Source of the DNA: Variovorax beijingensis
Lineage (GTDB): Bacteria; Pseudomonadota; Gammaproteobacteria; Burkholderiales; Burkholderiaceae_C
Direction: 5' to 3'
DNA: 64,000 bases
NCBI RefSeq assembly: GCF_007828835.1
Contig: NZ_VIVL01000006.1
Coordinates: 310,001 to 374,000 of the forward strand
Part shown: positions 16,415-24,992 of the stretch, piece after piece
Position numbering within the stretch: the first letter of the stretch is position 1
Layout: every line of letters begins with the position of its first letter
Made by a program: the position numbers and the translations under genes
Notes under the pieces: model-generated
Told to the model about the DNA's origin: nothing
Databases searched by the model: none
The model's input: only the letters and a program-made list of their open reading frames with translations

Positions 16415-17305
16415 TCAGTTGGTGGGAACCCCGAACGATGCATCGACCAGCGGCACGCCGAACTCCTTGAGGATGGCCTGGATCTCGGGTGCCTTGGACT
16501 CGATCAGTCCTTCGACCTGCTGCTTCCATTCGCGCTCGCCGTAGCGCACGCCCATGGCCATCTGGTAGTCGAGGCGAACGCCCTTCTCGGACTTGAGCGG
16601 CACCACGACGAGGGCCGGGTTTTTGACGCGCCGCGCAAAGTAGCCCGCGATCGGGCCCCAGACCACCACGGCGTCGAGCTTGCCTTCGGCCAGGTCCTTC
16701 TCGACGATCTCGCCCGGGTACTGCGCGGGGTCGGCGCTCATGAGCTTGTAAGGCACACCCTGCTCCAGCAGGCCGTGCTTGTTGAGCCATTGCGAAGCCG
16801 GCGAGCGGTCGTAGATGCCGATGCGTAGCGACTTGAGCTTGGCCGGGTCGAGCTTGAGGAAGTCTTCCGCCGAGGCCACGTTGTCCATGCCCTTGCCCTT
16901 GGGAAAGACCAGCGCGTAGGTCGAGCGGTAGTAGGGCTTGGTGACCGAGACTTCGTCGAGCCCGACGGGCACGCCCATCACGATGTCGCAGGGGTAGTCC
17001 TGCCCCGGCAGCTTGAAGCGCAGCGTGTTGCGGAAGAAGGCCAGCCGCTGCGGGAACGAGTAGTAGGTGACCGGCAGGCCGAGCGCCTTGCCGAACACCT
17101 CGGCGATGCGGTTCTCGATGCCTTCTGCCTTGGTGTTGGAGAAGGGCATGTTGTTGGGATCCTGGCAGACGCGCAGCGCCTTGCGCGGCGGTGTTTCCTG
17201 GGCCAGCGCCGGCACCAGCGCGCAGCAGCAGGCTGCGCCCAGGAGGCCCGCCCGCAGGCGGGCGCCGATGGAAAGCGGCTTGGCAGCAGGCTGCCGCGTC
17301 GTCAT
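16415..17305 (-). CDS. xoxJ: XoxJ/MxaJ-like periplasmic binding protein
   Basis: A 296-residue exported protein with a signal peptide ending near ALVPALAQ, then a family 3 solute-binding fold: LRVCQDPNNMPFSN, GIENRIAEVFGKALG, CDIVMGVPVGLDEV, TKPYYRSTYALVF, LRIGIYDRSPA and LDAVVVWGPIAGYFA. This is the MxaJ/XoxJ family that accompanies methanol dehydrogenases and is proposed to bind and help activate the apo-enzyme, not to transport solutes. The ATG overlaps the xoxG stop by four bases (ATGA), fixing the start. Gene order xoxF-xoxG-xoxJ is the standard one. Confidence 0.92.
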   Translation of the reverse strand: MTTRQPAAKPLSIGARLRAGLLGAACCCALVPALAQETPPRKALRVCQDPNNMPFSNTKAEGIENRIAEVFGKALGLPVTYYSFPQRLAFFRNTLRFKLPGQDYPCDIVMGVPVGLDEVSVTKPYYRSTYALVFPKGKGMDNVASAEDFLKLDPAKLKSLRIGIYDRSPASQWLNKHGLLEQGVPYKLMSADPAQYPGEIVEKDLAEGKLDAVVVWGPIAGYFARRVKNPALVVVPLKSEKGVRLDYQMAMGVRYGEREWKQQVEGLIESKAPEIQAILKEFGVPLVDASFGVPTN

Positions 17306-17706
17306 TTGTTTTCTTCCACTCGGGCGCGGGTGATGGCGCCGTCGGACCGGCCCTTGAGGTAGGCGTAGAGCTGGTTGATGTTCTCCATCACCGCCGGGTT
17401 GTTGCCGAAGCTCTGCATGCCCTTGTCGAGCCTGCCGTCGCGCACGGTCTTGATGAAGTCTTCCTTCTTCATCGTCTTGAGGCTGTTGATGAGGGACGGT
17501 CCCACCATCCCTTCCTGGTTGGGTCCATGGCAGCGGTCGCAGGCCGCGGAGCGCCAGGTGCGGAAACCCTTCATGGTTTCGGGATCCACCTTGTAGCCGT
17601 CGGTGACCTTGTAGGGCGCGGGGTCTGGCGCGGCAATGGCCAGTGTGCAGGCCACGCCGGCGAGCAGGACGAGGGAAGGCAGCAACGTTGACTTACGAAA
17701 TTTCAT
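17302..17706 (-). CDS. xoxG: Cytochrome c XoxG, electron acceptor of XoxF
   Basis: A 134-residue exported class I-like cytochrome c. It has a signal peptide (LLPSLVLLAGVACTLAIAA), one haem-binding motif CDRCH in RSAACDRCHGPNQEG, and a likely axial Met in DKGMQSFGNNP. XoxG cytochromes take electrons from the PQQ of XoxF in the periplasm. The start is the ATG at 17706, because the upstream in-frame extension would add a charged segment before the signal peptide. A hairpin lies between it and xoxF; downstream it overlaps xoxJ. Confidence 0.93.
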   Translation of the reverse strand: MKFRKSTLLPSLVLLAGVACTLAIAAPDPAPYKVTDGYKVDPETMKGFRTWRSAACDRCHGPNQEGMVGPSLINSLKTMKKEDFIKTVRDGRLDKGMQSFGNNPAVMENINQLYAYLKGRSDGAITRARVEENK

Positions 17707-17744
17707 GGCTCCTGGGTCTCCGGGTATCTTTTGAAAGTGCGCGG

Positions 17745-17772
17745 GGGAGAGCCCTCGAGCGAGTGCTCTCCC
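17745..17772 (-). promoter_or_regulatory. Hairpin between xoxF and xoxG, possible attenuator
   Basis: GGGAGAGC (17745-17752) and GCTCTCCC (17765-17772) form a perfect eight-base-pair stem with a 12-base loop in the 115-base xoxF-xoxG spacer. No run of T follows on the transcribed strand, so it is not a normal terminator; it may protect the 3' end of the xoxF message. Confidence 0.4.
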
Positions 17773-17821
17773 GGTTCGCATGTTGCGTCCATCTGTCCGA
17801 TGGCGCCTCGGTAGTAACGCT

Positions 17822-19648
17822 TCAGTTGGGCAGCGCGAAGACAGTCAGCGAGCCGCCGAGCTCGGTGTACTGGGCGAGGTCCTTGTAGCCGCCGACGGCG
17901 CCCAGGCCTTCGGTGCTCTTCTCGGGGTCGATGCCCGCAGCCATGCCGATGCCGGCCCAGCCGCCGATGCCCGAGAACACGCCGACGTACTGCTTGCCCT
18001 TGTGCTCATAGGTGAACACGTTGCCGATGATGCCGGACGGGGTCTTGAACTTGAACAGCTCCTTGTTGATGTCCTTGGCATCCACGCACTTCAGGTAGCC
18101 TTCCAGCGTGCCGTAGCAGGAGATCCCGCCCGCGGTGTTCAGCGAACCGCTCCACACCGAGAACTTCTCGGCCTTGGTCTGCACGATCTTGCCGGTGCCC
18201 GCATCCCAGGCGATGAAGTTGCCCATGCCGCCATGGCTGCCCGGTGTGGGGTACATCGAGAGCGTGGCGCCCACGTACGGCTGGCCTGCCGTGTACTCGA
18301 CCTTGAACGGCTCGTAGTCCATGCAGACGTGGTTCGTCGGCACGTAGAAGAGCTTGGTGTTGGGGTCGTAGGAAGCCGGTTGCTGGTCCTTGCTGCCCAG
18401 TGCCGCCGGGCAGATGCCCTTGGTGTTGACGTCGGCGCCGTTCTGCGCGGTCGAGTACTTGGCCACCACCTGCGGCCGGCCGGTCTTCATGTCGACGTGC
18501 GTGGCCCAGTTCACCTTGGGGTCGTACTTCTCGGCCACCAGCAGCGCGCCGGTCACACGGTCCAGCGTGTAGGCGAAGCCGTTGCGGTCGAAGTGCACCA
18601 GCGCCTTGGTCGGCTTGCCCTTGACGTTGATGTCCGCCAGGATCATTTCATTGATGCCGTCGAAGTCCCACTCGTCGAACGGCGTCATCTGGTAGACCCA
18701 GTTGACCTTGCCGGTGTCGACGTCGCGCGACCAGATGCTCATGGACCACTTGTTGTCGCCGGGCCGCTGCGAGGGGTTCCAGGTCGACGGGTTTCCGGTG
18801 CCGTAGTACACGGCATTGGTCGCCTTGTCGTAGCTGTACCAGCCCCAGGTGGTGCCGCCGCCGATCTTCCACTGGTCGCCCTTCCAGGTCTTCAGCGAAG
18901 AGTCCTTGCCCACGGGCGCCATCTTGCCGTCGGTCCAGGTCATGGTCTTGGCCGGGTCCATCAGCATTTCTTCGTCCGGGCCGGTGCTGTAGCCCTTCCA
19001 GGCCAGCTTGCCGTCCTTGATGTTGTAGGCTGCAAGGAAGCCGCGCACGCCGAACTCGCCGCCGCTGATGCCGGTGATGACCTTGTCCTTGAAGACGTGG
19101 GGTGCGTTGGTGTTGGTGGCACCGACCTTCGGATCGCCGTTCTTCACGGTCCACACCACCTTGCCGGTCTTGCTGTCGAGCGCCACCAGGGTGGTGTCGG
19201 CCTGTTGCAGGAAGACCTTTCCTTCCGCATAGGCGAGCCCGCGGTTCACCGTGTCGCAGCACATGACCGCGATCACCGACTGGTCCTGCTTGGGTTCGTA
19301 CTTCCACAGGATCTTCTGGGTTTCCACGTCGAGCGCGAACACCTTGTTCGGGAACGGCGAGTGCAGGTACATGACGCCATCGACCACCAGGGGCGAACCC
19401 TCGTGGCCGCGCAGCACGCCGGTGGAGAAAGTCCACGCGACCTGCATCTTGCCCACGTTGCTCTTGGTGATCTGATTCAACTTGCTGTATCGCTGGTTGA
19501 ACATATCGCCCGCTTGCGTGGCCCAGTTCTTGGAGTTGGCGATGTTTTTCTCGACGTCGGCATTGGCGAGCGCCAAGGCCGGAAGAGCCAACATCGCGAC
19601 GCCGATATGCCGTACGAGACGGCCGGCGATCTGCCTGGAAAACTTCAT
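17822..19648 (-). CDS. xoxF: Lanthanide-dependent methanol dehydrogenase XoxF
   Basis: A 608-residue PQQ-dependent propeller enzyme with a signal peptide ([17 protein letters not shown]) that oxidises methanol in the periplasm. The adjacent cysteines Cys130-Cys131 (VMCCDTV) form the vicinal disulfide next to PQQ. The active site reads DEWDFDG: Asp328 is the catalytic base and Asp330, two residues on, is the extra acid that marks lanthanide-dependent enzymes (MxaF has Ala there). Glu198 (GGEFGVRG) and Asn286 (GTGNPSTWN) supply the other metal ligands. Trp-docking repeats such as [11 protein letters not shown] are present. It is the first gene of the 13-gene block and has a good ribosome site (GAGGAGA) before the ATG. 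No mxaI-like small subunit follows. Confidence 0.97.
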   Translation of the reverse strand: MKFSRQIAGRLVRHIGVAMLALPALALANADVEKNIANSKNWATQAGDMFNQRYSKLNQITKSNVGKMQVAWTFSTGVLRGHEGSPLVVDGVMYLHSPFPNKVFALDVETQKILWKYEPKQDQSVIAVMCCDTVNRGLAYAEGKVFLQQADTTLVALDSKTGKVVWTVKNGDPKVGATNTNAPHVFKDKVITGISGGEFGVRGFLAAYNIKDGKLAWKGYSTGPDEEMLMDPAKTMTWTDGKMAPVGKDSSLKTWKGDQWKIGGGTTWGWYSYDKATNAVYYGTGNPSTWNPSQRPGDNKWSMSIWSRDVDTGKVNWVYQMTPFDEWDFDGINEMILADINVKGKPTKALVHFDRNGFAYTLDRVTGALLVAEKYDPKVNWATHVDMKTGRPQVVAKYSTAQNGADVNTKGICPAALGSKDQQPASYDPNTKLFYVPTNHVCMDYEPFKVEYTAGQPYVGATLSMYPTPGSHGGMGNFIAWDAGTGKIVQTKAEKFSVWSGSLNTAGGISCYGTLEGYLKCVDAKDINKELFKFKTPSGIIGNVFTYEHKGKQYVGVFSGIGGWAGIGMAAGIDPEKSTEGLGAVGGYKDLAQYTELGGSLTVFALPN

Positions 19649-20170
19649 AGATGTCTCCTCACATTTCAGTGGGTTTTGAACATGGTCATGGCGGCAGCCT
19701 GCGGATCTTTCGATCACCTTGGCGAATGCTGCGGTCCGCAACATCCATGCCTGCCAGTTCCAGCGTGGAGCACTTCGGCAGCCGGTGCGCGCTTCATGCG
19801 AAGACAGGTGGCGCCACTCGGAACAGGCGTGCGCGAGGCGGCCTTCGCGCAGTGCGCGGCGGCGTGCTGCAACGCGATCCGGACCTAGGGAAATCCCGGG
19901 CGTTCGGTGTGCCGGCCGGAGCCTCCCGCCACGCATTGCCGTAGCCCTGCATCATGTGCGCATCAAATTTGACGCAAAGTGTCTCGTGCGACGTGACGAA
20001 TGTCGGGCGGCCATGGCTTGCAGCGGGCTGGCAGGCCTTCGCGCGAGCCAACGGACGGCGACGCATCACGGTGAAAACCCTCGAATTCCAGAGGCACGGA
20101 ATTTGCGGCTCGAAGGCAAACGGCCCATACCATTGAGACACCCAAAGCCCGGCGAATCCCATCGATCTAC
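19649..20170. promoter_or_regulatory. Divergent control region between xoxF and the ABC transporter
   Basis: This 522-base stretch carries no gene I can support. It must hold the promoters of both xoxF (leftward) and the uptake cluster (rightward). One small palindrome, TCAAATTTGA (19963-19972), lies in a locally AT-rich patch with partly complementary flanks (GCG/CGC) and could be an operator. No sigma-54 or other recognisable promoter pair was found. Confidence 0.5.
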
Positions 20171-20884
20171 ATGCTGCGAACCATCGACTTAACCAAGCGC
20201 TATGGCACGCGCACGGCGCTGCAGTCGTTGTCGCTGCATCTGCCTGCGGGCCAGTTCGTGGCGCTGCTCGGACCCAACGGCGCGGGCAAGTCGACGCTGT
20301 TCCAGGTGCTCACGGGCATGTTCGCGGCCGACGAAGGCGAGGTCGAGGTGGCCGGCCATTCGCTGCGCCGTTCGGCGACTGCGGCGCTGCGGCAGATCGG
20401 CGTCGTGTTCCAGCAGATGTCGCTCGACCTGGACCTGAGCATCCGGCGCAACCTGCTGTTCCAGGCCGACCTGCACGGCCTGCCGCGGCGGCTTGCGGCC
20501 GAGCGCATTGCGTCGGCCTGCGAGCGCCTGAACATCGACGCCGACCTCGACCGCAAGGTGCGCGAGCTGTCGGGCGGCAACCGGCGCAAGGTCGAGCTGG
20601 CGCGCGCAGGGCTGCACCGGCCTGCCGTGCTGCTGATGGACGAAGCCACCGTCGGGCTCGATCCCAGATCGCGCCAGGATCTGCTCGCGGCCCTGCATGC
20701 GGATGTGCGCGAGCGCGGCGTGTGCGTGCTGTGGGCCACGCACCGGGTCGAGGAGGCCGAGGAGGCCGACCGCGTGCTGGTGCTGCACAAGGGACAGCTG
20801 CTGGCGGACGGAACGCCGGCGCAGGTGGGCCAGAGCCTTGGCGGCGCCACGCTGGAGGCGGGCTTCATCGCACGCACCGCCTGA
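20171..20884 (+). CDS. ABC transporter ATP-binding protein, PQQ-dehydrogenase-associated type
   Basis: A 237-residue ABC ATPase with Walker A GPNGAGKST, the Q-loop VVFQQMS, signature motif ELSGGNRRKVELA, Walker B VLLMDEATVGLDP and switch His ATHRVEEAEE. It belongs to the group found beside PQQ-dependent alcohol dehydrogenases (TIGR03864-like), which includes PedB of Pseudomonas putida and LutE of Methylorubrum, both implicated in lanthanide supply. It is the first gene of a plus-strand unit with the propeller, binding-protein and permease genes that follow. The substrate is inferred from context, not from sequence. Confidence 0.88.
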   Translation: MLRTIDLTKRYGTRTALQSLSLHLPAGQFVALLGPNGAGKSTLFQVLTGMFAADEGEVEVAGHSLRRSATAALRQIGVVFQQMSLDLDLSIRRNLLFQADLHGLPRRLAAERIASACERLNIDADLDRKVRELSGGNRRKVELARAGLHRPAVLLMDEATVGLDPRSRQDLLAALHADVRERGVCVLWATHRVEEAEEADRVLVLHKGQLLADGTPAQVGQSLGGATLEAGFIARTA

Positions 20885-20923
20885 ATCAAGAACTATCCGA
20901 GCCAAAAAGAATGGAGACATCGC

Positions 20924-21922
20924 ATGCCGCAACCTTTCCTGCCCCCGCTTGCGCGCGCCCGGTTCCGCGCGGCCGCTAGCGCGTTCGCGCTGGCCGCCGC
21001 AAGCGCCGCCGCGCTGGCGCAGGGCACCGCCTATGTGTCGAGCGAGAAGGACAGCGCGCTGACGATGATCGACCTGGCAACCCTGGCCGTGAAGGGCACG
21101 ATCCCGACCTGCAAGCGCGCGCGCCACATCCAGCTCACGCCCGAGCGCCAGATCATGGTGGCCTGCACTGATTCCAACCAGGCCGACCTGATCGACCCCG
21201 CGAGCGGCAAGTCGGTGCGGCGCATTCCGCTGGGCGATGAACCCGAGGCTTTCGACCTGTCGCCCGACGGCAAGGTCATCTATGTCTCCAACGAGGATGC
21301 GGGCGAGGCCAGCTTCATCGACGCGGCCAGCGGCAAGAAGCTGCGCTCGGTCAAGGTGGGCGCGGAGCCGGAGGGCGTCAAGGTCAGCGCCGACGGCAAG
21401 ACGCTGTACGTCACGTCGGAGGTGGCAAGCCTGGTGCACGTGATCGACACGGCCAGCGGCAAGGTCGTGAAGAACATCAAGGTCGGCAAGCGCCCGCGGC
21501 GCATGGCCATCACGCCCGACGGCAAGGAGCTCTGGGTCACCAACGAGCTGGGCGCGAGCGTCAGCATCGTCTCCACTGCCACCAACGAGGTGATCGACAC
21601 GCTCAAGTTCGAAGTGAAAGGCGCGCGCGCCGAGGACATCACGCCCGTGGGCATCCAGATGACGAGCGACGGCAAGCGGGCCTTCGTGGGCCTTGGTCGC
21701 GCCAACCACGTGGCCTTCGTCGACGTGCCCGGCCGCAAGGTCGGCTCGCTGGTGCTGGTCGGCAAGCGGGCCTGGAACGTCACGCTCGACAAGGCGCAGG
21801 CGCGGCTCTACGTCGTCAACGGCCTGAGCGACGACGTGACGGTGGTCGACGTGGCCGGCGCCAAGGCCGTCAAGAGCGTTCCGGTAGGGCGCGTGCCCTA
21901 TGGGCTCGTGATCGTCGAATGA
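20924..21922 (+). CDS. Exported YVTN beta-propeller, PQQ-associated ABC component
   Basis: A 332-residue protein with a signal peptide (RFRAAASAFALAAASAAALA) and a seven-bladed YVTN propeller: AYVSSEKDSALTMID, IYVSNEDAGEASFID, LYVTSEVASLVHVID, LWVTNELGASVSIV, LYVVNGLSDDVTVVD. It matches the propeller family that travels with PQQ-linked ABC transporters (TIGR03866-like). Its stop overlaps the ATG of the next gene (ATGA), so it is made together with the binding protein. A role as periplasmic metal- or ligand-binding accessory is likely; no metal site can be read with confidence. Confidence 0.87.
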   Translation: MPQPFLPPLARARFRAAASAFALAAASAAALAQGTAYVSSEKDSALTMIDLATLAVKGTIPTCKRARHIQLTPERQIMVACTDSNQADLIDPASGKSVRRIPLGDEPEAFDLSPDGKVIYVSNEDAGEASFIDAASGKKLRSVKVGAEPEGVKVSADGKTLYVTSEVASLVHVIDTASGKVVKNIKVGKRPRRMAITPDGKELWVTNELGASVSIVSTATNEVIDTLKFEVKGARAEDITPVGIQMTSDGKRAFVGLGRANHVAFVDVPGRKVGSLVLVGKRAWNVTLDKAQARLYVVNGLSDDVTVVDVAGAKAVKSVPVGRVPYGLVIVE

Positions 21923-23100
21923 GGACGCGCGCAACGGCTTCCTGCTTCGCGGGCGCGTGGTTGATGGCCGTGGCGCTCGTGGCGCCGGCGGCGGCGGGCG
22001 CGGCCGTGCTCAAGGCCACGCTGATCACGCCGGACGACGATCCGCGCCTGGAGCGCTCGCGGCTGGAGCGTGCCTACCTGGGACACCCGGGCGGCCGGCT
22101 TTCCGACGGGCTCGAGGTCGCGCTCGAGGAGACGAAGTTCGAACTGGAGGCCGCGGGTGCCGAGGTGGCGCTGGCCAGCGCGCCGGCCGCGACCCTCGAG
22201 GCGGCGCGCGCCGCCGCGGTGGCGGCCGAGAAGAACGGCGCGGCGGTGCTGCTGACCGACCTGCCGGCCGAATGGACGCTGGCCGTGGCCGATGCCGTGA
22301 AGCTGCCGGTGCTGAACCTGGGCGACGCCTCCGACCGGCTGCGCCAGCAGGATTGCCGCGCCCGCATGTTCCACCTGATTCCGAGCGAACGGATGCGCAG
22401 CGATGCGCTGGCGCAGACGCTGGTGTCGCGCAAATGGAGCAAGCTGCTCCTGCTGGTGGGTGGCAGCCCGCAGGACGCGCTGCGTGCGGCCACCGTGCAG
22501 GCGTCGATCAGGCGCTACGGCCTGCAGGTGGTGGCCAGCAAGCCGTTCAAGCTCTCGGCCGACCCGCGCGAGCGTGATCTCGCCAACCCGCTGCTGCTCA
22601 CGGCCGGCAACAGCTATGACGCCGTGTGGGTGGTCGACAGCGACGGCGAATTCGCGCGCATGCTGCCCTACCGCACGGTGCTGCCGCGGCCGGTGGTGGG
22701 CGACGGCGGGCTGGTGGCGCTGGCCTGGCATGCGCAGTTCGAGCGCTACGGCGCGCCGCAGGTCTCGCGCCGCTTCGCCAAGGCCGCGAAACGCCCGATG
22801 ACCGCGCAGGACTGGGCCGCATGGATGGCCGGCAAGACCCTGGCGGCCGCCGCCATTGCCGCGCCCAAGGGGCCGAACGCGGCCTGGGCCCAGGCCATCG
22901 GCAAGAGCACGCTCGACGGTTCCAAGGGCACCAGCCTGAGCTTCCGCGCCTGGGATGGCCAGCTGCGCCAGCCCATGCTGCTGACCGACGGGCAGGGCGT
23001 GATCGCGCAGGCGCCGGCCGAAGGCGTGCTGCACCCGCGCAACGTGCTCGACACGCTGGGCGCCGATGCACCGGAGAAGCTATGTCCGATCGCGCGCTAG
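21919..23100 (+). CDS. ABC transporter periplasmic binding protein, PQQ-associated type
   Basis: A 393-residue exported protein (signal peptide SCFAGAWLMAVALVAPAAAGA) with a type I periplasmic-binding fold: LSDGLEVALEETKFEL, AAVLLTDLPAEWTLAV, LGDASDRLRQQDCRARMFHLIPS, WSKLLLLVGGSPQDALRA and YDAVWVVDSDGEFARMLPY. It matches the substrate-binding family of PQQ-dehydrogenase-associated ABC systems (TIGR03863-like; PedA/LutA relatives). Both ends overlap its neighbours (ATGA with the propeller; 19 bases with the permease). If the system imports lanthanide or a lanthanide chelate, this would be the capture protein. Confidence 0.87.
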   Translation: MRTRATASCFAGAWLMAVALVAPAAAGAAVLKATLITPDDDPRLERSRLERAYLGHPGGRLSDGLEVALEETKFELEAAGAEVALASAPAATLEAARAAAVAAEKNGAAVLLTDLPAEWTLAVADAVKLPVLNLGDASDRLRQQDCRARMFHLIPSERMRSDALAQTLVSRKWSKLLLLVGGSPQDALRAATVQASIRRYGLQVVASKPFKLSADPRERDLANPLLLTAGNSYDAVWVVDSDGEFARMLPYRTVLPRPVVGDGGLVALAWHAQFERYGAPQVSRRFAKAAKRPMTAQDWAAWMAGKTLAAAAIAAPKGPNAAWAQAIGKSTLDGSKGTSLSFRAWDGQLRQPMLLTDGQGVIAQAPAEGVLHPRNVLDTLGADAPEKLCPIAR

Positions 23101-23969
23101 AAACCCCAAAGCCTGCGGGCGAACAGGCCGAACCGCTGGCACGTCGCGGGCTGGGCCACGCGCTGCAGGCGATGCGCGCCATCATGCTGCGCGAGCTCTA
23201 CAAGTTCTCGCAGCAGACCGGGCGACTGGTGTCGGCGCTGGTGCGGCCGCTGCTGTGGCTGGCGGTGTTCGCGGCCGGTTTCCGCAACGTGTTCGGCGTC
23301 GCGATCGTCGAGCCCTACGACACCTACATTCCGTACGACGTCTACATCGTGCCGGGGCTGGTCGGCATGGTGCTGCTGTTCAACGGCATGCAGTCGTCGC
23401 TGGCCATGGTCTACGACCGCGAGATGGGCCTGATGCGCCTTTTGCTCACGGCGCCGCTGCCGCGGCCGTGGCTGCTGTTCTCCAAGCTCTGCGCCACCGC
23501 GCTGCTGTCGGTGCTGCAGGCGCTGGTGTTCGTGGTGGTGGCGGCGCTGATCGGCACCGAGCTGCCGCTGCTGTCGCTTGCCGGGCTGCATGCGCTGGTG
23601 GCGCTGGCGGCCGGCGCGCTCATGCTGGGCGCGCTCGGGCTGCTGCTGTCGGTGCACATCAAGCAGCTGGAGAACTTCGCGGGCACGATGAACTTCGTCA
23701 TCTTCCCGATGTACTTCCTTTCGACCGCGCTCTACCCGCTGTGGAAGCTGCAGGAATCGGGCGCCGAATGGGTGTACCAGCTGGCGCGCTTCAATCCCTT
23801 CACCTACGCGGTGGAGTGGATCCGCTTCGCGCTCTACGGCAAGGACCCGGGCCTGGCGCCCTATGTGGTGCTGGGCTGCCTGGTCGTTTTCTTCGGGCTC
23901 GCCTGCTGGGGCTACGACCCGCAGCGCGGCTTCGGCGGCCTGACCAAGCGCGGCGGAGGCGGGCCATGA
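23082..23969 (+). CDS. ABC-2 type transporter permease
   Basis: A 295-residue integral membrane protein of the ABC-2 family with about six helices, for example LVRPLLWLAVFAAGF, YIVPGLVGMVLLFNGM, LVALAAGALMLGALGLLLSV, FVIFPMYFLSTALYPLW and YVVLGCLVVFFGLACWGY. It completes the ATPase-binding protein-permease set and resembles PedC/LutF. ABC-2 permeases are usually exporters, so its pairing with a binding protein is unusual and the transport direction is open. The start ATG lies inside the end of the binding-protein gene, and its stop overlaps the next gene by four bases. Confidence 0.88.
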   Translation: MSDRALETPKPAGEQAEPLARRGLGHALQAMRAIMLRELYKFSQQTGRLVSALVRPLLWLAVFAAGFRNVFGVAIVEPYDTYIPYDVYIVPGLVGMVLLFNGMQSSLAMVYDREMGLMRLLLTAPLPRPWLLFSKLCATALLSVLQALVFVVVAALIGTELPLLSLAGLHALVALAAGALMLGALGLLLSVHIKQLENFAGTMNFVIFPMYFLSTALYPLWKLQESGAEWVYQLARFNPFTYAVEWIRFALYGKDPGLAPYVVLGCLVVFFGLACWGYDPQRGFGGLTKRGGGGP

Positions 23970-24979
23970 GCCGGAGGCAGGCCGCGGGCGGGCAGGGCGG
24001 CGCCACCCGGCGCGGCTGGCTTCGCGGGGCCGGCGTGCTGGCACTGGGCGCATTGCCCTTGGCCCGGGCGATGGCGTCGACCGAGCCCTTTCCTTCGCGG
24101 CCCGTCACGCTGTGGGTGCCCTGGCCCGCGGGCGGCGCCACCGACATCTCGCTGCGGATCCTGGCCGAGCTGGCCTCGGTTGCGCTCGGGCAGCCGGTGC
24201 TGACCGAAAACCGCGGCGGCGCCGGCGGCACGCTGGCCATGCCGGTGCTGCAGCAGGCGCGGCCCGATGGTTACACCATCGCCCAGATGCCGCAGCCGGT
24301 GTTCCGCGCGCCGCACACGCAGAAGGTGCTGTGGGACCCGATCCGCGACGTGACGCCGATCATCCAGGTGTCCAGCGTCACCTTCGGCGTGCTGGTCGCG
24401 GCCGGCAGCCCAATGCGTTCGCTCGAAGACATGTTCGCATTCGCGCGGGCCCGGCCCGGCGAACTGACCATTGCCACCAACGGCATCGGCACCACGCCGC
24501 ACATGGTGCTGGAGACGCTGTTCACGGCGCGCGGCCTGCGCTACATCCATGTGCCGTACAAGGGCACGGCCGAGCAGCTCAATGCGATTGCGGGCGGGCA
24601 GGTGATGGCCGGCGTCAATTCCACCGGCTTCGGGCCCGCGGTCGACGCGGGCACGCTGCGGCTGCTGGCGATCTTTTCCGGCGAGCGTTCGAAGCGCTGG
24701 CCACAGGTGCCCGTGCTGCGCGAGCTCGGCTTCGACATCGTGGCCAAGTCGCCCTATGGGCTGGCCGGCCCGCGCGGCCTGTCGCGCGGCGTGGTGGCGG
24801 TGCTGCACGACGCTTTCAAGAAAGCCATGTTCGACCCGCGCTTCAGGGACGAACTCGCCAAGTACGACCAGGAGGTCGACTACCTCGGTCCGGAGGCCTA
24901 CGCGCAGTCGTGCCGCGAAATCTTCGCGCAGGAGCGCGCCATCGTCGAAAAGCTGGGCCTCGCGCGCACCGGCACTTGA
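23966..24979 (+). CDS. Bug/TctC-family periplasmic binding protein
   Basis: A 337-residue tripartite-tricarboxylate-type binding protein. The N-terminus has an Arg-rich stretch and a hydrophobic core (TRRGWLRGAGVLALGALPLARA) that could be a Tat or Sec signal. Family motifs follow: FPSRPVTLWVPWPAGGATD, LTENRGGAGGTLA, YIHVPYKGTAEQLNAIAGGQV, LLAIFSGERSKRWPQVPVLRELG. Such proteins bind carboxylates with high affinity. It overlaps the ABC permease stop (ATGA) and precedes the TonB receptor by 13 bases. A carboxylate-binding protein in this unit suggests that the imported species may be a metal-chelate; that is inference. Confidence 0.88.
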   Translation: MSRRQAAGGQGGATRRGWLRGAGVLALGALPLARAMASTEPFPSRPVTLWVPWPAGGATDISLRILAELASVALGQPVLTENRGGAGGTLAMPVLQQARPDGYTIAQMPQPVFRAPHTQKVLWDPIRDVTPIIQVSSVTFGVLVAAGSPMRSLEDMFAFARARPGELTIATNGIGTTPHMVLETLFTARGLRYIHVPYKGTAEQLNAIAGGQVMAGVNSTGFGPAVDAGTLRLLAIFSGERSKRWPQVPVLRELGFDIVAKSPYGLAGPRGLSRGVVAVLHDAFKKAMFDPRFRDELAKYDQEVDYLGPEAYAQSCREIFAQERAIVEKLGLARTGT

Positions 24980-24992
24980 GGGGGAGAACGCC

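Noticed and set aside
19719-20192. Short open frames in the xoxF to ABC transporter spacer
   Set aside because: They are Arg/Ala/Pro-rich, lack ribosome sites and overlap the expected promoter region of two divergent operons.
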